A DNA stretch of 64,000 nt from WRGT01 sp942493035 (GCA_942493035.1 OW818666.1:4836001-4900000), one strand, 5' to 3'. Numbered from the stretch's first letter, positions 1 through 9,310 are shown. The notes: generated from the sequence alone by a model not told the origin. Numbers and translations are program-made.

Positions 1-425
1 TTTATTTCTGCATCATCAAACCAGAATTTTGATGTACCCAGAAAAATATTATTATGTACAAGATCAACAGTTATAGGTTCAATAAGGGAGTCTTCATTTT
101 TAATCTCCCTTATCAGTAAACCCTCTGTGCTGGAATGTATCTCTATCCCCGAAAGACTCCCTGATAGAAGATATATCCGGGCACTCTTTTTTACCCCGTC
201 ATTATCAACATTATACATTGATCCCGATAGAATTTCAGATATTTCATAAGCAGTTTTACGTGTTTTAATGTTAAAGTTTGAGACCATTGAGACAGTTGTA
301 TAAATATAAAATAGTATTCCAATAATGATGGTAGAAACAATTGACATTGTTATAAACCATAAAAAGGCATCGCTGAAAAGCTTTCTTTCTCTTTTGAAAA
401 AATTACTGATCATTTTTATTTTCAT
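1..425 (-). CDS. Membrane sensor protein, N-terminal part (cut by window edge)
   Basis: The first 141 codons of a minus-strand gene run off the left edge. An ATG at 425-423 opens a short basic stretch, then one strong membrane helix (about residues 16-40), then an apparently extracytoplasmic segment. This layout (short cytoplasmic tail, TM1, periplasmic sensor) is typical of transmembrane histidine kinases, chemoreceptors and GGDEF proteins, but the output domain lies outside the window, so the class is unknown. A second ATG four codons in is an alternative start. No strong Shine-Dalgarno sequence is visible. I do not recognise the sensor domain. Confidence 0.7.
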   Translation of the reverse strand, partial: MKIKMISNFFKRERKLFSDAFLWFITMSIVSTIIIGILFYIYTTVSMVSNFNIKTRKTAYEISEILSGSMYNVDNDGVKKSARIYLLSGSLSGIEIHSSTEGLLIREIKNEDSLIEPITVDLVHNNIFLGTSKFWFDDAEI

Positions 426-490
426 TCCGCTATCACTGAATTAACCTGGCCGTCACTTTATGTTCTTTCATCTCCCGCATATATTTGCGT

Positions 491-556
491 AGAGGGGATA
501 ATATAGCTTTTTTTACTTTAGAAAAGTTAAGGAATAAATATTAAAAGTATATTGTA
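491..556. repeat. Partial copy of repeat family 2
   Basis: This stretch reads GGGGATAATATAGC, a T-run, then ACTTTAGAAAAGTTAAGG and AATAAATA. It matches the right-hand tail of the GC-hairpin repeat at 12074, 42764 and 61269. The GC-rich hairpin half is missing or decayed here. It sits in the untranscribed space upstream of the sensor gene. Confidence 0.6.
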
Positions 557-630
557 TTCGAATATTATATACTTTTAATATAGTATAAAATAAACGAAAG
601 TAAAGCTGATTTTATTATTCAAAGCTGGTG

Positions 631-1080
631 TTATTTGTATTGAGACTGCTGATTGAAACGGGCTTGATATAAAGCATCCCATTCAGCTGTTTCATCTTCA
701 TCAGTTTCAAAGACCGGCCGGGTCTTCATATTATTTAAAACTGATTTAAGAATCGGGAACTCCCCGCCGACCCCATCTCTAACCATAATATTATCATTTG
801 TAAAAACAATTGTTGCCTTAATCATTCTTACCGATTTTGCTTCCTTAGGTTTTGTTGAAGTATCATAAAAAGATATTTTAATTTTTTTAACATCATTCCA
901 TGTGTAGCGCTTTTCACCGGCTGAGATAAAATATCTGGTTACCGCCCCATCTTTCGTGATATAGCTGTATCCGAATAGTGATTCAGCAACTGCAAGAATA
1001 GAAAAAATAGAAGGACTGAAATAAAGATCCCAATACCTTTTATTTTTTTGAAAAAAAGCAGTGATTATTATCAGGCGGGC
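631..1080 (-). pseudogene. 5'-truncated YcxB-like small protein
   Basis: An open minus-strand frame runs from a stop at 1083-1081 to a stop at 631, about 149 codons. The only ATG is at 825, in the middle of the readable domain, and it has no ribosome-binding site. The in-frame sequence upstream of that ATG is clearly protein-like: a hydrophobic stretch, then GYSYITKDGAVTRYFISAG, a Trp-rich strand and alternating beta strands. It resembles the C-terminal YcxB/PH-like domain of small membrane proteins that normally begin with two TM helices. The missing start and missing first helix suggest a remnant; a CTG start at 1074 is possible but unlikely. The family assignment is tentative. Confidence 0.4.
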
Positions 1081-1127
1081 TTAACTTTGATTTTTTTCGA
1101 ATAATAATAAAAAAAATGTGATTTTAG

Positions 1128-1159
1128 TTGACACTTTTGTGATTATGTATTAATATAAT
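1128..1159 (+). promoter_or_regulatory. Sigma70-type promoter for the ncRNA-like unit
   Basis: TTGACA at 1128-1133 is a perfect -35. A perfect TATAAT lies at 1154-1159 (20-bp spacing) and an overlapping TAATAT at 1151-1156 (17-bp spacing). It points rightwards, away from the truncated gene, into a stretch with no ORF that ends in a strong hairpin. Confidence 0.55.
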
Positions 1160-1164
1160 AGTAC

Positions 1165-1350
1165 GAATTTGATAGGGACAGGGAGATGGAGAGGCTGAAG
1201 GATTCATATGTTAAAGCCTTAGATGTCGAAGACACCATACCCGCTAAACCTGAGTAGCAAATTCGGAGATTTTCAGATGTGAGGTACAGATTTTGGTCTC
1301 AGATTCATCGTTCTGAAAGGGCTGGTATCCAAAGGATAGCAGCCCTTTCT
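1165..1350 (+). ncRNA. Candidate structured non-coding RNA, unidentified
   Basis: About 185 bases lie between a consensus promoter and a strong hairpin, with no ORF. Short local stems can be drawn (AGGCT with AGCCT near 1190-1220; TGTC GAA GACA near 1228). I compared it by eye with 6S RNA, SRP RNA, tmRNA, RNase P and the common riboswitch cores and recognise none. There is no downstream plus-strand gene, since potD is convergent, so a standalone sRNA is more likely than a riboswitch. A long 3' end of another transcript is also possible. Confidence 0.4.
1315..1349. terminator. Hairpin between ncRNA unit and potD
   Basis: GAAAGGGCTG pairs with CAGCCCTTTC and, inside it, TATCC pairs with GGATA around an AAA loop, giving about 15 bp with one G-G mismatch. 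It lies 19 bases beyond the potD stop and at the 3' end of the candidate ncRNA, so it can serve both strands. Confidence 0.7.
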
Positions 1351-1368
1351 ACGTTATAGAGAGGCTAT

Positions 1369-2406
1369 TTATTTTTCAGATTTTATTTTATCCCAGAGCA
1401 GTGAATACTTCATGTTGTTTTCGCCGAGATCCAGTAGATAGTCGCATTTTTTAAGTACATCAGCCGGAGGATTAATTGCCGGGTCTGACATAAAATCGGC
1501 ACTCATAAGTTTCTGAGCTTCGAGATTCGGAGACAGGTAGTAAACGAATTCCATGTTATCTTTAGCGTTTTCAGGTTCCAGCAGAAAATCGATAAATTTA
1601 TACGCCAGATCAACATTCCTGGCGCTTTCAGGTATAACAAAATCATCCTGGCTTATAGAGGTTCCCTCTTCCGGCAGAGCAAATGCTATATCTTCATTTT
1701 CACTTATAAGCTGAATAGCATCCCCATTGTATACCTGTATAAGAAAAAATTCTCCGGAAGATAATCCACGCTTGGCTTCATCCACATCAAATTTTGCTAT
1801 GTTCTTCTTCCATCGGATTACCGTGTCTTTTGCTTTTTCAAGTTCCGCATCATCTGTAGTATTGTACTTGTAGCCGTTGAATTTAAGAGCCGCGCCGATA
1901 ACCTCCCGCAGGTCATTAAGGAGGGTCATCCGTCCTGCTATATCTGTTCTGTCGTACATTGACCAGGATGGTTTAAAGTTTTTTACCTTCTTTTTGTTGT
2001 AAGCTATACCGCAGTAGGTCACCATGTATGGTATGCTGTATTTCAATCCGGAGTCGATAGATTTTTTTATAAACGGCATGTCAAGATTTTTGAGATTCTT
2101 CAGTTTTGAGTGATCAATCTCCTGGATCATTTTCTGCTCATACATGATTTTTGCCATGTATCCTGAAGGGAAGAGTATGTCGTATCCCGATGCACCGGCT
2201 TTCAGTTTGGCATAGAGCGCTTCGTTGGAATCGAAATAGTTCATTACTACGGTACAATTATATTTTTTTTCAAATTTTTCTATTACAGCGGGATTCATAT
2301 AGTCTGCCCAGTTGTAAATATGCAGTGTCTGTTTCCCTTTGCTGCACGACATTATTGATGCTGAAATCATTACGATAGAGATAGCTGTTAAAACTATTTT
2401 TTTCAT
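1369..2406 (-). CDS. potD: Spermidine/putrescine-binding lipoprotein PotD
   Basis: A 345-residue polyamine-binding protein of the ABC importer encoded by the three genes just upstream. The N-terminal signal ends in a lipobox (SIMSC), so it should be a lipid-anchored receptor. The mature start LHIYNWADYMNP is the typical PotD/PotF opening, and the segment YDILFPSGYMAKIM forms part of the ligand-cleft framework of the family. Length fits the family. The start ATG overlaps the potC stop (ATGA, 2403-2406) and is preceded by TGGAGG. Translational coupling with potC is therefore likely. Whether it prefers spermidine or putrescine cannot be read from the sequence. Confidence 0.93.
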   Translation of the reverse strand: MKKIVLTAISIVMISASIMSCSKGKQTLHIYNWADYMNPAVIEKFEKKYNCTVVMNYFDSNEALYAKLKAGASGYDILFPSGYMAKIMYEQKMIQEIDHSKLKNLKNLDMPFIKKSIDSGLKYSIPYMVTYCGIAYNKKKVKNFKPSWSMYDRTDIAGRMTLLNDLREVIGAALKFNGYKYNTTDDAELEKAKDTVIRWKKNIAKFDVDEAKRGLSSGEFFLIQVYNGDAIQLISENEDIAFALPEEGTSISQDDFVIPESARNVDLAYKFIDFLLEPENAKDNMEFVYYLSPNLEAQKLMSADFMSDPAINPPADVLKKCDYLLDLGENNMKYSLLWDKIKSEK

Positions 2407-3173
2407 TCTTTGGCCTCCAGAAGTTTTTTGCTTATAAATACTACAATAAAAGTAAATGCAACCATCAGTACGGAGAGCGCGTTTATCACCGATGGTGAAC
2501 CGTGTCTCATCATACTGTATATGTAAAGGGGGAGGGTCGTTGAGTCGGGCCCCGATACAAAAAAAGTAATAACAAAATCATCCAGTGAAAGTGTAAATGC
2601 AAGTAATCCCCCCGCAGCGATGCCCGGCATAAGGTACGGTATCATTATCTTCCGTACGGCGGTCCACCAAGTGGCGCCAAGGTCAAGTGCTGCTTCCATT
2701 ATGGAATAATCGAAATCCTGAAAACGTCCCAATACCACCATAGCTACATAGCTCATGCTGAACGTGACGTGAGCAAGAAAAATTGTAATAAGACCAAGAC
2801 CGATTTTCAGTGATACGAAAAACAGCAGCAGGCTTATCCCCATTAAAATATCCGGGATTACAAGCGGGAAATAAATCAGTATATTGTGTCCCACCTGCAG
2901 CTTTGTTTTATATTTATAAAAGGCGAATGCAGCTATAGTGCCGAGTATTACAGAAACAAAGGTTGAGCTTACAGCGATAATCAGAGTGTTTGTAAGGGCG
3001 TGCCAGATGTTTTTATCCGAGAAGAGTTTCCAGTACCAGTCGAGAGTAAACCCCTTCCATGCACCACCGAAACGCGATGCATTAAAAGACTGGGCAAAGA
3101 CTATAATTATCGGGAGATAAAAAAATACCAGAATTGCAATTGTAATATATAAAGGGAATCTGCTTTTCTTCAT
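2403..3173 (-). CDS. potC: Spermidine/putrescine ABC permease PotC
   Basis: A 256-residue inner-membrane permease with about six helices. The EAA coupling loop is visible as EAALDLGATWWTAVRKIMIP, which docks on PotA. It follows potB with its Shine-Dalgarno (AGGAATA) inside the end of potB, and its stop overlaps the potD start. Gene order A-B-C-D in one minus-strand operon is the classical polyamine-importer layout. Length and helix number are ordinary for the family. Confidence 0.94.
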   Translation of the reverse strand: MKKSRFPLYITIAILVFFYLPIIIVFAQSFNASRFGGAWKGFTLDWYWKLFSDKNIWHALTNTLIIAVSSTFVSVILGTIAAFAFYKYKTKLQVGHNILIYFPLVIPDILMGISLLLFFVSLKIGLGLITIFLAHVTFSMSYVAMVVLGRFQDFDYSIMEAALDLGATWWTAVRKIMIPYLMPGIAAGGLLAFTLSLDDFVITFFVSGPDSTTLPLYIYSMMRHGSPSVINALSVLMVAFTFIVVFISKKLLEAKE

Positions 3174-3176
3174 CTG

Positions 3177-4046
3177 TCATATTCCTATGGACGTGGAATT
3201 TTTTTCTTTAAAAAACTTTCTGGTCAGCGCAATAGCTGCAGGGAGCAGAACTGCAAATGTCAGAAGAGCCGACAGCGCGCTTGCGTGAGGGAGATTTCTG
3301 TCTATAAAAGTTCTCTGAGCTATTTTATTCCCGATCATCTCCGATGACGGGCCGCCCACTATATCCGGAATTACATAAGATCCGAGAGCCGGGATAAATA
3401 CAACGATTATCGCGGTGAGCAGTCCCATTTTGATTCCCGGTATATATACTCTCAGGAATGCCTGAAATCTGTTGGCTCCAAGATCGTAAGCAGCCTCCAT
3501 CAGGTGGAAGTCAAACTTTTCAGCAGCTGCATATATCGGAAGCAGCGCAAAGGGGAGGTATGAGTAGACTATAACTACCAGAACAGCCTCTGGTCGATAA
3601 AGGAGAAGTGTGTCTGGACTGGTAATGTGAAGAGTCACGAGTACCTGCTTAAACAGACCCTCCGGATGAAGAAAGACTTTCCATGCGAATATCCGTATAA
3701 GAAAATTAATCCAGAACGGAACTATAATAAGAAGAAGTATAATATCCTGAAATTTTTTACTAATCCTTGAAATGTAGTAGCTCGCCGGGATTGCAGTGAC
3801 AATGCATATTATAGTTGATACAACGCTGAGCCAGAGAGTCCGCCAGATGATTGACGGATAATTCGGATTTCTCAGGTCGCGTATTGTGTTAAGGGTCCAC
3901 TGGTCACCTATTCCGCCGTATGGATCTGAGTTCCTGAAAGCCATTGCTATTACAAGAAATGTCGGTATTACAAAAAATATCAGGAGCCATCCCATTGACG
4001 GGAGAGTCAGGAGGAACTCGTTTTTACGTGGATTAGAATTCTGCAT
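3177..4046 (-). CDS. potB: Spermidine/putrescine ABC permease PotB
   Basis: A 289-residue permease with about six transmembrane helices, the partner of PotC. The EAA loop reads EAAYDLGANRFQAFLRVYIP. The motif IPALGSYVIPDIVGGPSSEM is characteristic of PotB-type subunits. The start lies 9 bases after the potA stop. The nearest GGAGG is about 13 bases upstream and inside the end of potA, so initiation may depend on coupling to potA translation. Confidence 0.94.
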   Translation of the reverse strand: MQNSNPRKNEFLLTLPSMGWLLIFFVIPTFLVIAMAFRNSDPYGGIGDQWTLNTIRDLRNPNYPSIIWRTLWLSVVSTIICIVTAIPASYYISRISKKFQDIILLLIIVPFWINFLIRIFAWKVFLHPEGLFKQVLVTLHITSPDTLLLYRPEAVLVVIVYSYLPFALLPIYAAAEKFDFHLMEAAYDLGANRFQAFLRVYIPGIKMGLLTAIIVVFIPALGSYVIPDIVGGPSSEMIGNKIAQRTFIDRNLPHASALSALLTFAVLLPAAIALTRKFFKEKNSTSIGI

Positions 4047-4055
4047 TATTTATAA

Positions 4056-5234
4056 TTATTCCTCCGCTTCTTCAGCTTCGCTTTCAAGCTCTGCCATAAT
4101 CTCTTCATCGGGAAGTGTCAGGAGGGCTTCATCCTCGTAATTATACTGTTCAAGCATATAGCAGTAGTCCGCATGCCACGACAGCCATATCTCATCGCCC
4201 CATGTGATCATCTTTTCATCGAGCATGTATCTGTCGTGGAGTCTCTTCGTTTCAACCAGAAATTCATTTACTCTGATCCAGTATTTTGTATGATAACCCA
4301 GATATATTATTTCTTCAACTTTTCCTTTAACAAAATTATATTTTTCAGAGAGTTCCGGTTTCTCAATAGAGAGTGTAAACTTTTCGGGTCTTATGCTGAT
4401 GTAGACTTTATCTCCGCTTTTTATCTTTTTGTCGTTGTAAACCAGCACATCTGTAAAACCGTCAATGTGCAGTTTGCTATACGGTTCATCGACTTCAACA
4501 ACATCACCTTCGAAGAAGTTGGTGTCACCGATGAAGGCTGCGACAAAACTTGTCCGCGGTGCTTCGTAAATCTGTGCCGGCGTTCCAACCTGTTCAACTA
4601 CTCCTTCGTTGATTACTGCAATGTTATCACTTAAACTCATAGCTTCGCTCTGATCATGAGTAACGTAGAGAAAAGTTATCCCCACCTCGTCATGAATATT
4701 GTCAAGATCAACAAGCATCCTCTGGCGCAGTTTAAGATCCAGTGCCGCAAGAGGTTCGTCAAGGAGGAGTACATTCGGTTTGTTTATCAGTGCGCGGGCT
4801 ATTGCAACTCTCTGCTTCTGTCCTCCGCTCAGTTTGTCAGGCATTTTCTGTGCATGCGCGGTGAGCTGAATAAGTTCCAGAAACTTGTAGACTTCATCTT
4901 TTAAAATGGCTTCTTTAACGCCTGAAACACGGAGTCCGAAGGCAATATTTTCAAATACGCTCAGGTTGGGGAAAAGTGCATAGTTCTGGAAGACGGTATT
5001 AACCTGTCTTTTGTTTGGACTGAGCTTTGTAATGTCGATACCGTTGAGTATTACGCGGCCGGAATCGGGTTCTTCAAATCCTGCGCAGATTCTCAGAAGT
5101 GTGGTTTTACCACATCCGCTTGGTCCCAGGAAGGAGAATATCTCCCCTTTTTTTACTGTAAGAGATATGTTATCAAGAACTTTATGTTTCCCGAAACTTT
5201 TAGATATGCCATCTAAAATCAGAAAGTCATCCAT
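4056..5234 (-). CDS. potA: Spermidine/putrescine ABC transporter ATPase PotA
   Basis: A 392-residue ATPase and first gene of the pot operon. The N-terminal nucleotide-binding domain has Walker A GPSGCGKTT (about residues 37-45), Q-loop VFQNYALFP, signature LSGGQKQR, Walker B VLLLDEPLAALD and the switch His in YVTHDQSEAM. A C-terminal TOBE domain follows from about residue 235, as in PotA/MalK proteins. The tail ends in a run of Glu/Ala residues, which accounts for the extra length. Start supported by GCGAGGT 8 bases upstream. The region upstream is AT-rich and holds an 89-bp repeat rather than an obvious promoter. Confidence 0.95.
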   Translation of the reverse strand: MDDFLILDGISKSFGKHKVLDNISLTVKKGEIFSFLGPSGCGKTTLLRICAGFEEPDSGRVILNGIDITKLSPNKRQVNTVFQNYALFPNLSVFENIAFGLRVSGVKEAILKDEVYKFLELIQLTAHAQKMPDKLSGGQKQRVAIARALINKPNVLLLDEPLAALDLKLRQRMLVDLDNIHDEVGITFLYVTHDQSEAMSLSDNIAVINEGVVEQVGTPAQIYEAPRTSFVAAFIGDTNFFEGDVVEVDEPYSKLHIDGFTDVLVYNDKKIKSGDKVYISIRPEKFTLSIEKPELSEKYNFVKGKVEEIIYLGYHTKYWIRVNEFLVETKRLHDRYMLDEKMITWGDEIWLSWHADYCYMLEQYNYEDEALLTLPDEEIMAELESEAEEAEE

Positions 5235-5825
5235 GACTATACCTCGCTCTGGCGGATTATCTGTAACTGCTCAAAAATCGGTGGTATTTTATCTCCGCCG
5301 CGTCTGTGGCGCGGCGGAGAGCAATTTTGCCGCCGGAATTTGAGCAGTTACGATTATTTCATGTGTATAAATTACACCGGTTTTCTTGGGTTTAAAAGAA
5401 TTTTATTATAAATAAAGCGTAATTTTATAAATTATCCTCTTTTATAATAAGAGCTGTTTATTCTAAACGATTCCTGCTTATTTCATTGGATACTTTTTCA
5501 AAATGTAAAATATGGCAATAAAAAAACCGGTATTAATGTTAATTAATATTTTTAGTGCTTTAAAACTATTCAATTATGATTATAATTGAATAAAGGTACA
5601 ACTGAAATTGAGCAGCTGAAGAGTGCTGATGAAGCCATATTCGGATTACAAAATCCGGGAGGATGGAGTTGATGTCTGCAGACAGGGCGATTGACTCTTT
5701 ATTAGCTTGACAATGCCCAATTACCCGGCTATACGTTTAATCAGATTCAGACCAGTGCAATTCTGAAGGCTCGAAAACTGTGCTGCCGGCCGGTAAGTTA
5801 ATGGAATTTATTTTAAAATATATTA
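5235..5825. other. Divergent intergenic region between potA and the hybrid kinase
   Basis: It holds one 89-bp family-1 repeat (5263-5351) and AT-rich sequence to about 5580. Between about 5587 and 5810 short frames look protein-like (for example a 26-codon frame ending GLQNPGGWS and a 38-codon frame containing QLPGYTFNQIQTSAIL). They are interrupted by stops and shifts, so a decayed coding fragment is possible. I could not identify a parent gene. No clear promoter was found for either neighbour. Confidence 0.4.
5263..5351. repeat. Family-1 palindromic element, full 89-bp copy
   Basis: It begins GTAACTGCTCAAAAA and ends TTTGAGCAGTTAC. The centre is a GC-rich hairpin, CTCCGCCGCG with CGCGGCGGAG around a short loop. 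It is the best-preserved of about ten copies in the window and lies 28 bases upstream of potA. Confidence 0.9.
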
Positions 5826-8777
5826 ATGGAAATCAGCAGTATAATGCCGGGAGGATATATCAGACGCATTGCAAATAGTGCCGGATCAGTATTGGGAGCT
5901 TTTTCAGCTGCTGTATTAATCATGTTCTTATGCGGCTCCCCGCTTTTTTCATCTACTGTCACCATCGGTGAATCGGGATTTCCGGTTAACATATCCCAAT
6001 CTCTTGAATATTTAGAGGATACGGATGGTGTGCTTACCCTTGATCAGGTCCGTGAAAAAGACGCACGTGCGTGGAAAATCAACAACGCTGATAATATAAA
6101 TTTCGGATATACCCGATCGGCATACTGGTTTAAATTTATTATTGAAGATGTACGTGTTCAGCATGGGCGCCTGCTGCTGGAGATTGATTTTCCTACACTC
6201 GATTATGTCGATTTCTATTATGCCGGCAGTCGGGGTGGATATGAAGTGAAACAAACTGGTGACCGGCGTCCGTTTTCTACACGGGAGATTGCCGATAGTA
6301 AATTTATCTTTTCAATGAAACCTGTCGGCGGCAGTAATACTTTTTATTTAAGAATAGATAATGGCGGTTCACTCCGCTTTCGTTCTCTGATATATTCTGA
6401 CAGTTCTTTTGTTGAGGAGAGAAACCATTATCTCCCTTTTTTCTGGTTTACTTACGGCATATTGATGTTCTCGGTGGTTTTTTATTTTTTCCTCTTCCTG
6501 TATCTGCATGATAAAATATATATCTATTTTTCATTTTTTACACTGAGTCTAATTTTATATCAGATTTCATACAGGGGTTATGCCTTTCAGTTTCTCTGGC
6601 CCTTATCTCCGGACTTCGGAAATATTGTAACGCTTCTTTTGCCGAGTTGCATTGGGCTTTTCTCGGCACTCTTCCTGCGTGATATACTGAATACCCGCAT
6701 AACCAGCAATATTTTTCACCTCCTTTTCAGTTTATTTGGACTTCTGATTTTTCCGGTACTTGCATTATTGTCTCTTTTCCTTTCTTATCATATGGTTGCA
6801 CTGGCGAGATATTATACGATTCTTCTTTACTGTCTTCTGATTCTGCCGTCTGTAGTTTATTATATGATTAAGGGGAACAGGTTCGCGCGCTATTTTCTTT
6901 CAGGTTTTGTTATTCTTATGTTAACAAATGTTATAACCACACTAATGGTGCTGGATGTAATCCCTTCAATGCAATTTATAGAATGGAGTAACGATATAGG
7001 ATTTATTTTTGTTATTCTTTTTTCAGCACTCGGTCTTGTTGATCGTTTTAAAGTTGCAGCTGACGATCTTATAGATTCACAGCAGTCCTTAAATGAAAAG
7101 AACAGAATGCTTATTCTGGCCAACGAGGAGCTTGCTGCAACCAATGAAGAGCTTGAAGCGATGAATGAGGAGTTTGAAGCTCAGAATCGCGAACTGATTA
7201 ATTCAGAGAAGGCTCTTATTTCATCGGAGATGGAACTTAAAGATATTTTTAACAGTTCGCATGACATTTTTATCATATATGACCTGGACGGTAAGATACT
7301 TGATGTAAATAACCGGATGCTGTCAATGTTCAGGTTAAGCCGTGAACAGGCTCTTGCAATGTCAGTTGCTGACATTTCGGTGCCTGATGAAGATACTTCC
7401 ATGGGGCCCGAATACTGGAAACGTGTCAGCAATGGGGAGGAGCTGTTGTTTGAATGGAAGGTACAGCGCCCTCTGGACCATAGTCATTTTTATGTTGAAG
7501 TTGGACTTAAGAAACTGCTCTGGCGGGGCAAAGATGTTATACTTGCCAGCGTAAGGGATCTTTCAGACCGGAAGGCTGCCGAGGCTGAGCGCGAGGTTGT
7601 ACGTAATCAGCTGGTACAGGCCCAGAAAATGGAAGCTGTCGGGACACTCGCAGGGGGAATCGCGCATGACTTTAATAATGTTCTTGGAGGTGTAATCGGG
7701 AGCCTCAATCTTGTCGAGCTTCTTCTCCGCAAAGAGCAGCTGACAGATTCTTTTGAAATTTATGAGTACCTCGGAACAGCAATTGAGTCCTCTGCAAGGG
7801 CTGCAGATATGACAAAACAGCTTTTAACACTCTCCCGGAAAAGCGAAATGAAAATGATGCCTGTTCTGATTCAGAATTCACTCAGGCATGTAATTAATAT
7901 ATGCAGAAGCAGTTTTCCGAAGTCTGTTGAATTAAATCTTATATCTGATGATAATCCGCTATATGTGCAGGCCGATCCATCGCAGATAGATCAGGCGATA
8001 CTCAACCTCTGTGTTAATGCCTCTCATGCCATGACATTGATGCGCGGTGATACCGGACGCCAGGGCGGAATACTTACAGTGGAGGCGGGTGCGGCTTCAT
8101 ATGATCAGCAGTTCTGCAGCCGTCATCAGGGGGCTGTTCCTGATACCCGCTATGCTTTTGTAAGTGTACAAGATACAGGAGTGGGAATTGATCCGGAGAC
8201 CGGCACCAGAATTTTTGAGCCGTTTTTTACAACAAAACCTCTGGATAAGGGGACCGGCCTGGGGCTTGCAATGACGTACGGGATAATCAGTCAGCATGGC
8301 GGATTTATTTCAGTTGATTCAGAACCGGGTGAGGGATCGGTTTTCACTATCTCTCTTCCGCTTATGGATGCGTCTGCGGTCGATAAGACTGAAGGCAGAG
8401 CCGGAGTAATAAACGGCACAGGTCTTATACTTGTAATTGATGATGAGGAGGCGATACTCCGTGTTACCGCAGGGATGCTGAAGAAATGCGGCTATGATGT
8501 AATAACTGCCGTCAGGCCAGAGCAGGGGATAGAGCTTTATAAGCAGGAGGAGGGCAATATCAGCGCGGTAATACTTGATAACGCAATGCCTGGAATATCC
8601 GGAATAGAAGTTTATAGTGCACTGAAAGATATAAATCCCAATGTGAGAGTTCTCCTCTGTTCCGGATTTATGGATGATCTCTCGATGAAGAAAGCAGTTG
8701 ATCTGGGTGTAACCGGATTTCTGAGTAAACCCTTTAATTTTGAAGAATTATCTCATAAAATGAAAGATATTACTTAA
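5826..8777 (+). CDS. Hybrid sensor histidine kinase with 7TMR-DISM sensor, PAS and receiver domains
   Basis: A 983-residue membrane kinase. In order: a signal/first helix (about 20-43); an extracellular 7TMR-DISMED2 beta-rich domain (about 60-190) with YTRSAYWFKFIIED; seven membrane helices (about 200-405); a coiled coil rich in NEELAATNEELEAMNEEFEA (about 415-455); a PAS domain (about 462-585); HisKA with phospho-acceptor His614 in GGIAHDFNNVLGG; a HATPase domain with N box NLCVNASHAM and G boxes DTGVGI and GTGLGLA; and a C-terminal receiver with acidic DDEE and phospho-acceptor Asp918 in VILDNAMPG. All catalytic residues are present. The 7TMR-DISM class often senses carbohydrates or other small ligands, but the ligand here is unknown. 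There is no adjacent output regulator. No good Shine-Dalgarno precedes the start, and Met7 is an alternative. Confidence 0.9.
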   Translation: MEISSIMPGGYIRRIANSAGSVLGAFSAAVLIMFLCGSPLFSSTVTIGESGFPVNISQSLEYLEDTDGVLTLDQVREKDARAWKINNADNINFGYTRSAYWFKFIIEDVRVQHGRLLLEIDFPTLDYVDFYYAGSRGGYEVKQTGDRRPFSTREIADSKFIFSMKPVGGSNTFYLRIDNGGSLRFRSLIYSDSSFVEERNHYLPFFWFTYGILMFSVVFYFFLFLYLHDKIYIYFSFFTLSLILYQISYRGYAFQFLWPLSPDFGNIVTLLLPSCIGLFSALFLRDILNTRITSNIFHLLFSLFGLLIFPVLALLSLFLSYHMVALARYYTILLYCLLILPSVVYYMIKGNRFARYFLSGFVILMLTNVITTLMVLDVIPSMQFIEWSNDIGFIFVILFSALGLVDRFKVAADDLIDSQQSLNEKNRMLILANEELAATNEELEAMNEEFEAQNRELINSEKALISSEMELKDIFNSSHDIFIIYDLDGKILDVNNRMLSMFRLSREQALAMSVADISVPDEDTSMGPEYWKRVSNGEELLFEWKVQRPLDHSHFYVEVGLKKLLWRGKDVILASVRDLSDRKAAEAEREVVRNQLVQAQKMEAVGTLAGGIAHDFNNVLGGVIGSLNLVELLLRKEQLTDSFEIYEYLGTAIESSARAADMTKQLLTLSRKSEMKMMPVLIQNSLRHVINICRSSFPKSVELNLISDDNPLYVQADPSQIDQAILNLCVNASHAMTLMRGDTGRQGGILTVEAGAASYDQQFCSRHQGAVPDTRYAFVSVQDTGVGIDPETGTRIFEPFFTTKPLDKGTGLGLAMTYGIISQHGGFISVDSEPGEGSVFTISLPLMDASAVDKTEGRAGVINGTGLILVIDDEEAILRVTAGMLKKCGYDVITAVRPEQGIELYKQEEGNISAVILDNAMPGISGIEVYSALKDINPNVRVLLCSGFMDDLSMKKAVDLGVTGFLSKPFNFEELSHKMKDIT

Positions 8778-9310
8778 TTTGTAAATTAGTAGTGTAAATT
8801 TATTAAGTTGAGCCCATATTTGTAAATCATTTCCAACTGAATTTTTTTATGGTAACCTCCGGAAAACAACCGTAAAGTACTTTAACTGCGCTAAAACAGG
8901 ACACAAAGAATTTTTTGTAAAAAAAACTTGCTAATATTTAAATTATAAATAATCATTCAATCAAACAATACTATCGTTAAACCGGCTTAATTATTAAGTT
9001 TTATATTCATATAAAAAAGTAAGTACTTCTAAATTTGTGGTGAAAATGCTCTCCTCCGCGCCTTCGGCGCTGAGGAAAAAGTATACTATCGGTTTTTGAG
9101 CAGTTACTATAAAAAGCTGTGTGAATATAACAAAAATGTACAATCCCGGTTTATAAAAGTATAAATGTAATTGCCCGGAGGCTGGTGATAAAATATATTC
9201 TCACTGCGTTCTGCTGCGGCTGGAATTTTAATTATCTCTGTTTTCTAATCAATTACGTAAATAGCAGCTGGCTGTCAGCTGTTTAAAAAATAACAATGAA
9301 GGAGTTATCT
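8778..9310. other. Intergenic region ahead of the dipeptide ABC operon
   Basis: It carries one family-1 repeat (9019-9107) and a small inverted repeat at 9267-9282 (CAGCTG, five bases, CAGCTG) just before the first gene. The rest is AT-rich. I see no ORF and no confident promoter. Confidence 0.5.
9019..9107. repeat. Family-1 palindromic element, 89 bp, left arm diverged
   Basis: The right end CGGTTTTTGAGCAGTTAC is perfect. The left end GTAAGTACTTCTAAAT is degenerate. A central hairpin TCCTCCGCGCC-TT-CGGCGCTGAGGA is still visible. Length is exactly 89 bp, as in the other full copies. Confidence 0.85.

Noticed and set aside
1165..1350. 6S RNA, SRP RNA or a riboswitch
   Set aside because: None of the conserved cores is visible and no plus-strand gene follows; kept as an unidentified ncRNA.
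4173..4634. 153-codon plus-strand frame opposite potA
   Set aside because: Shadow of a strongly conserved gene; composition and lack of RBS do not support it.
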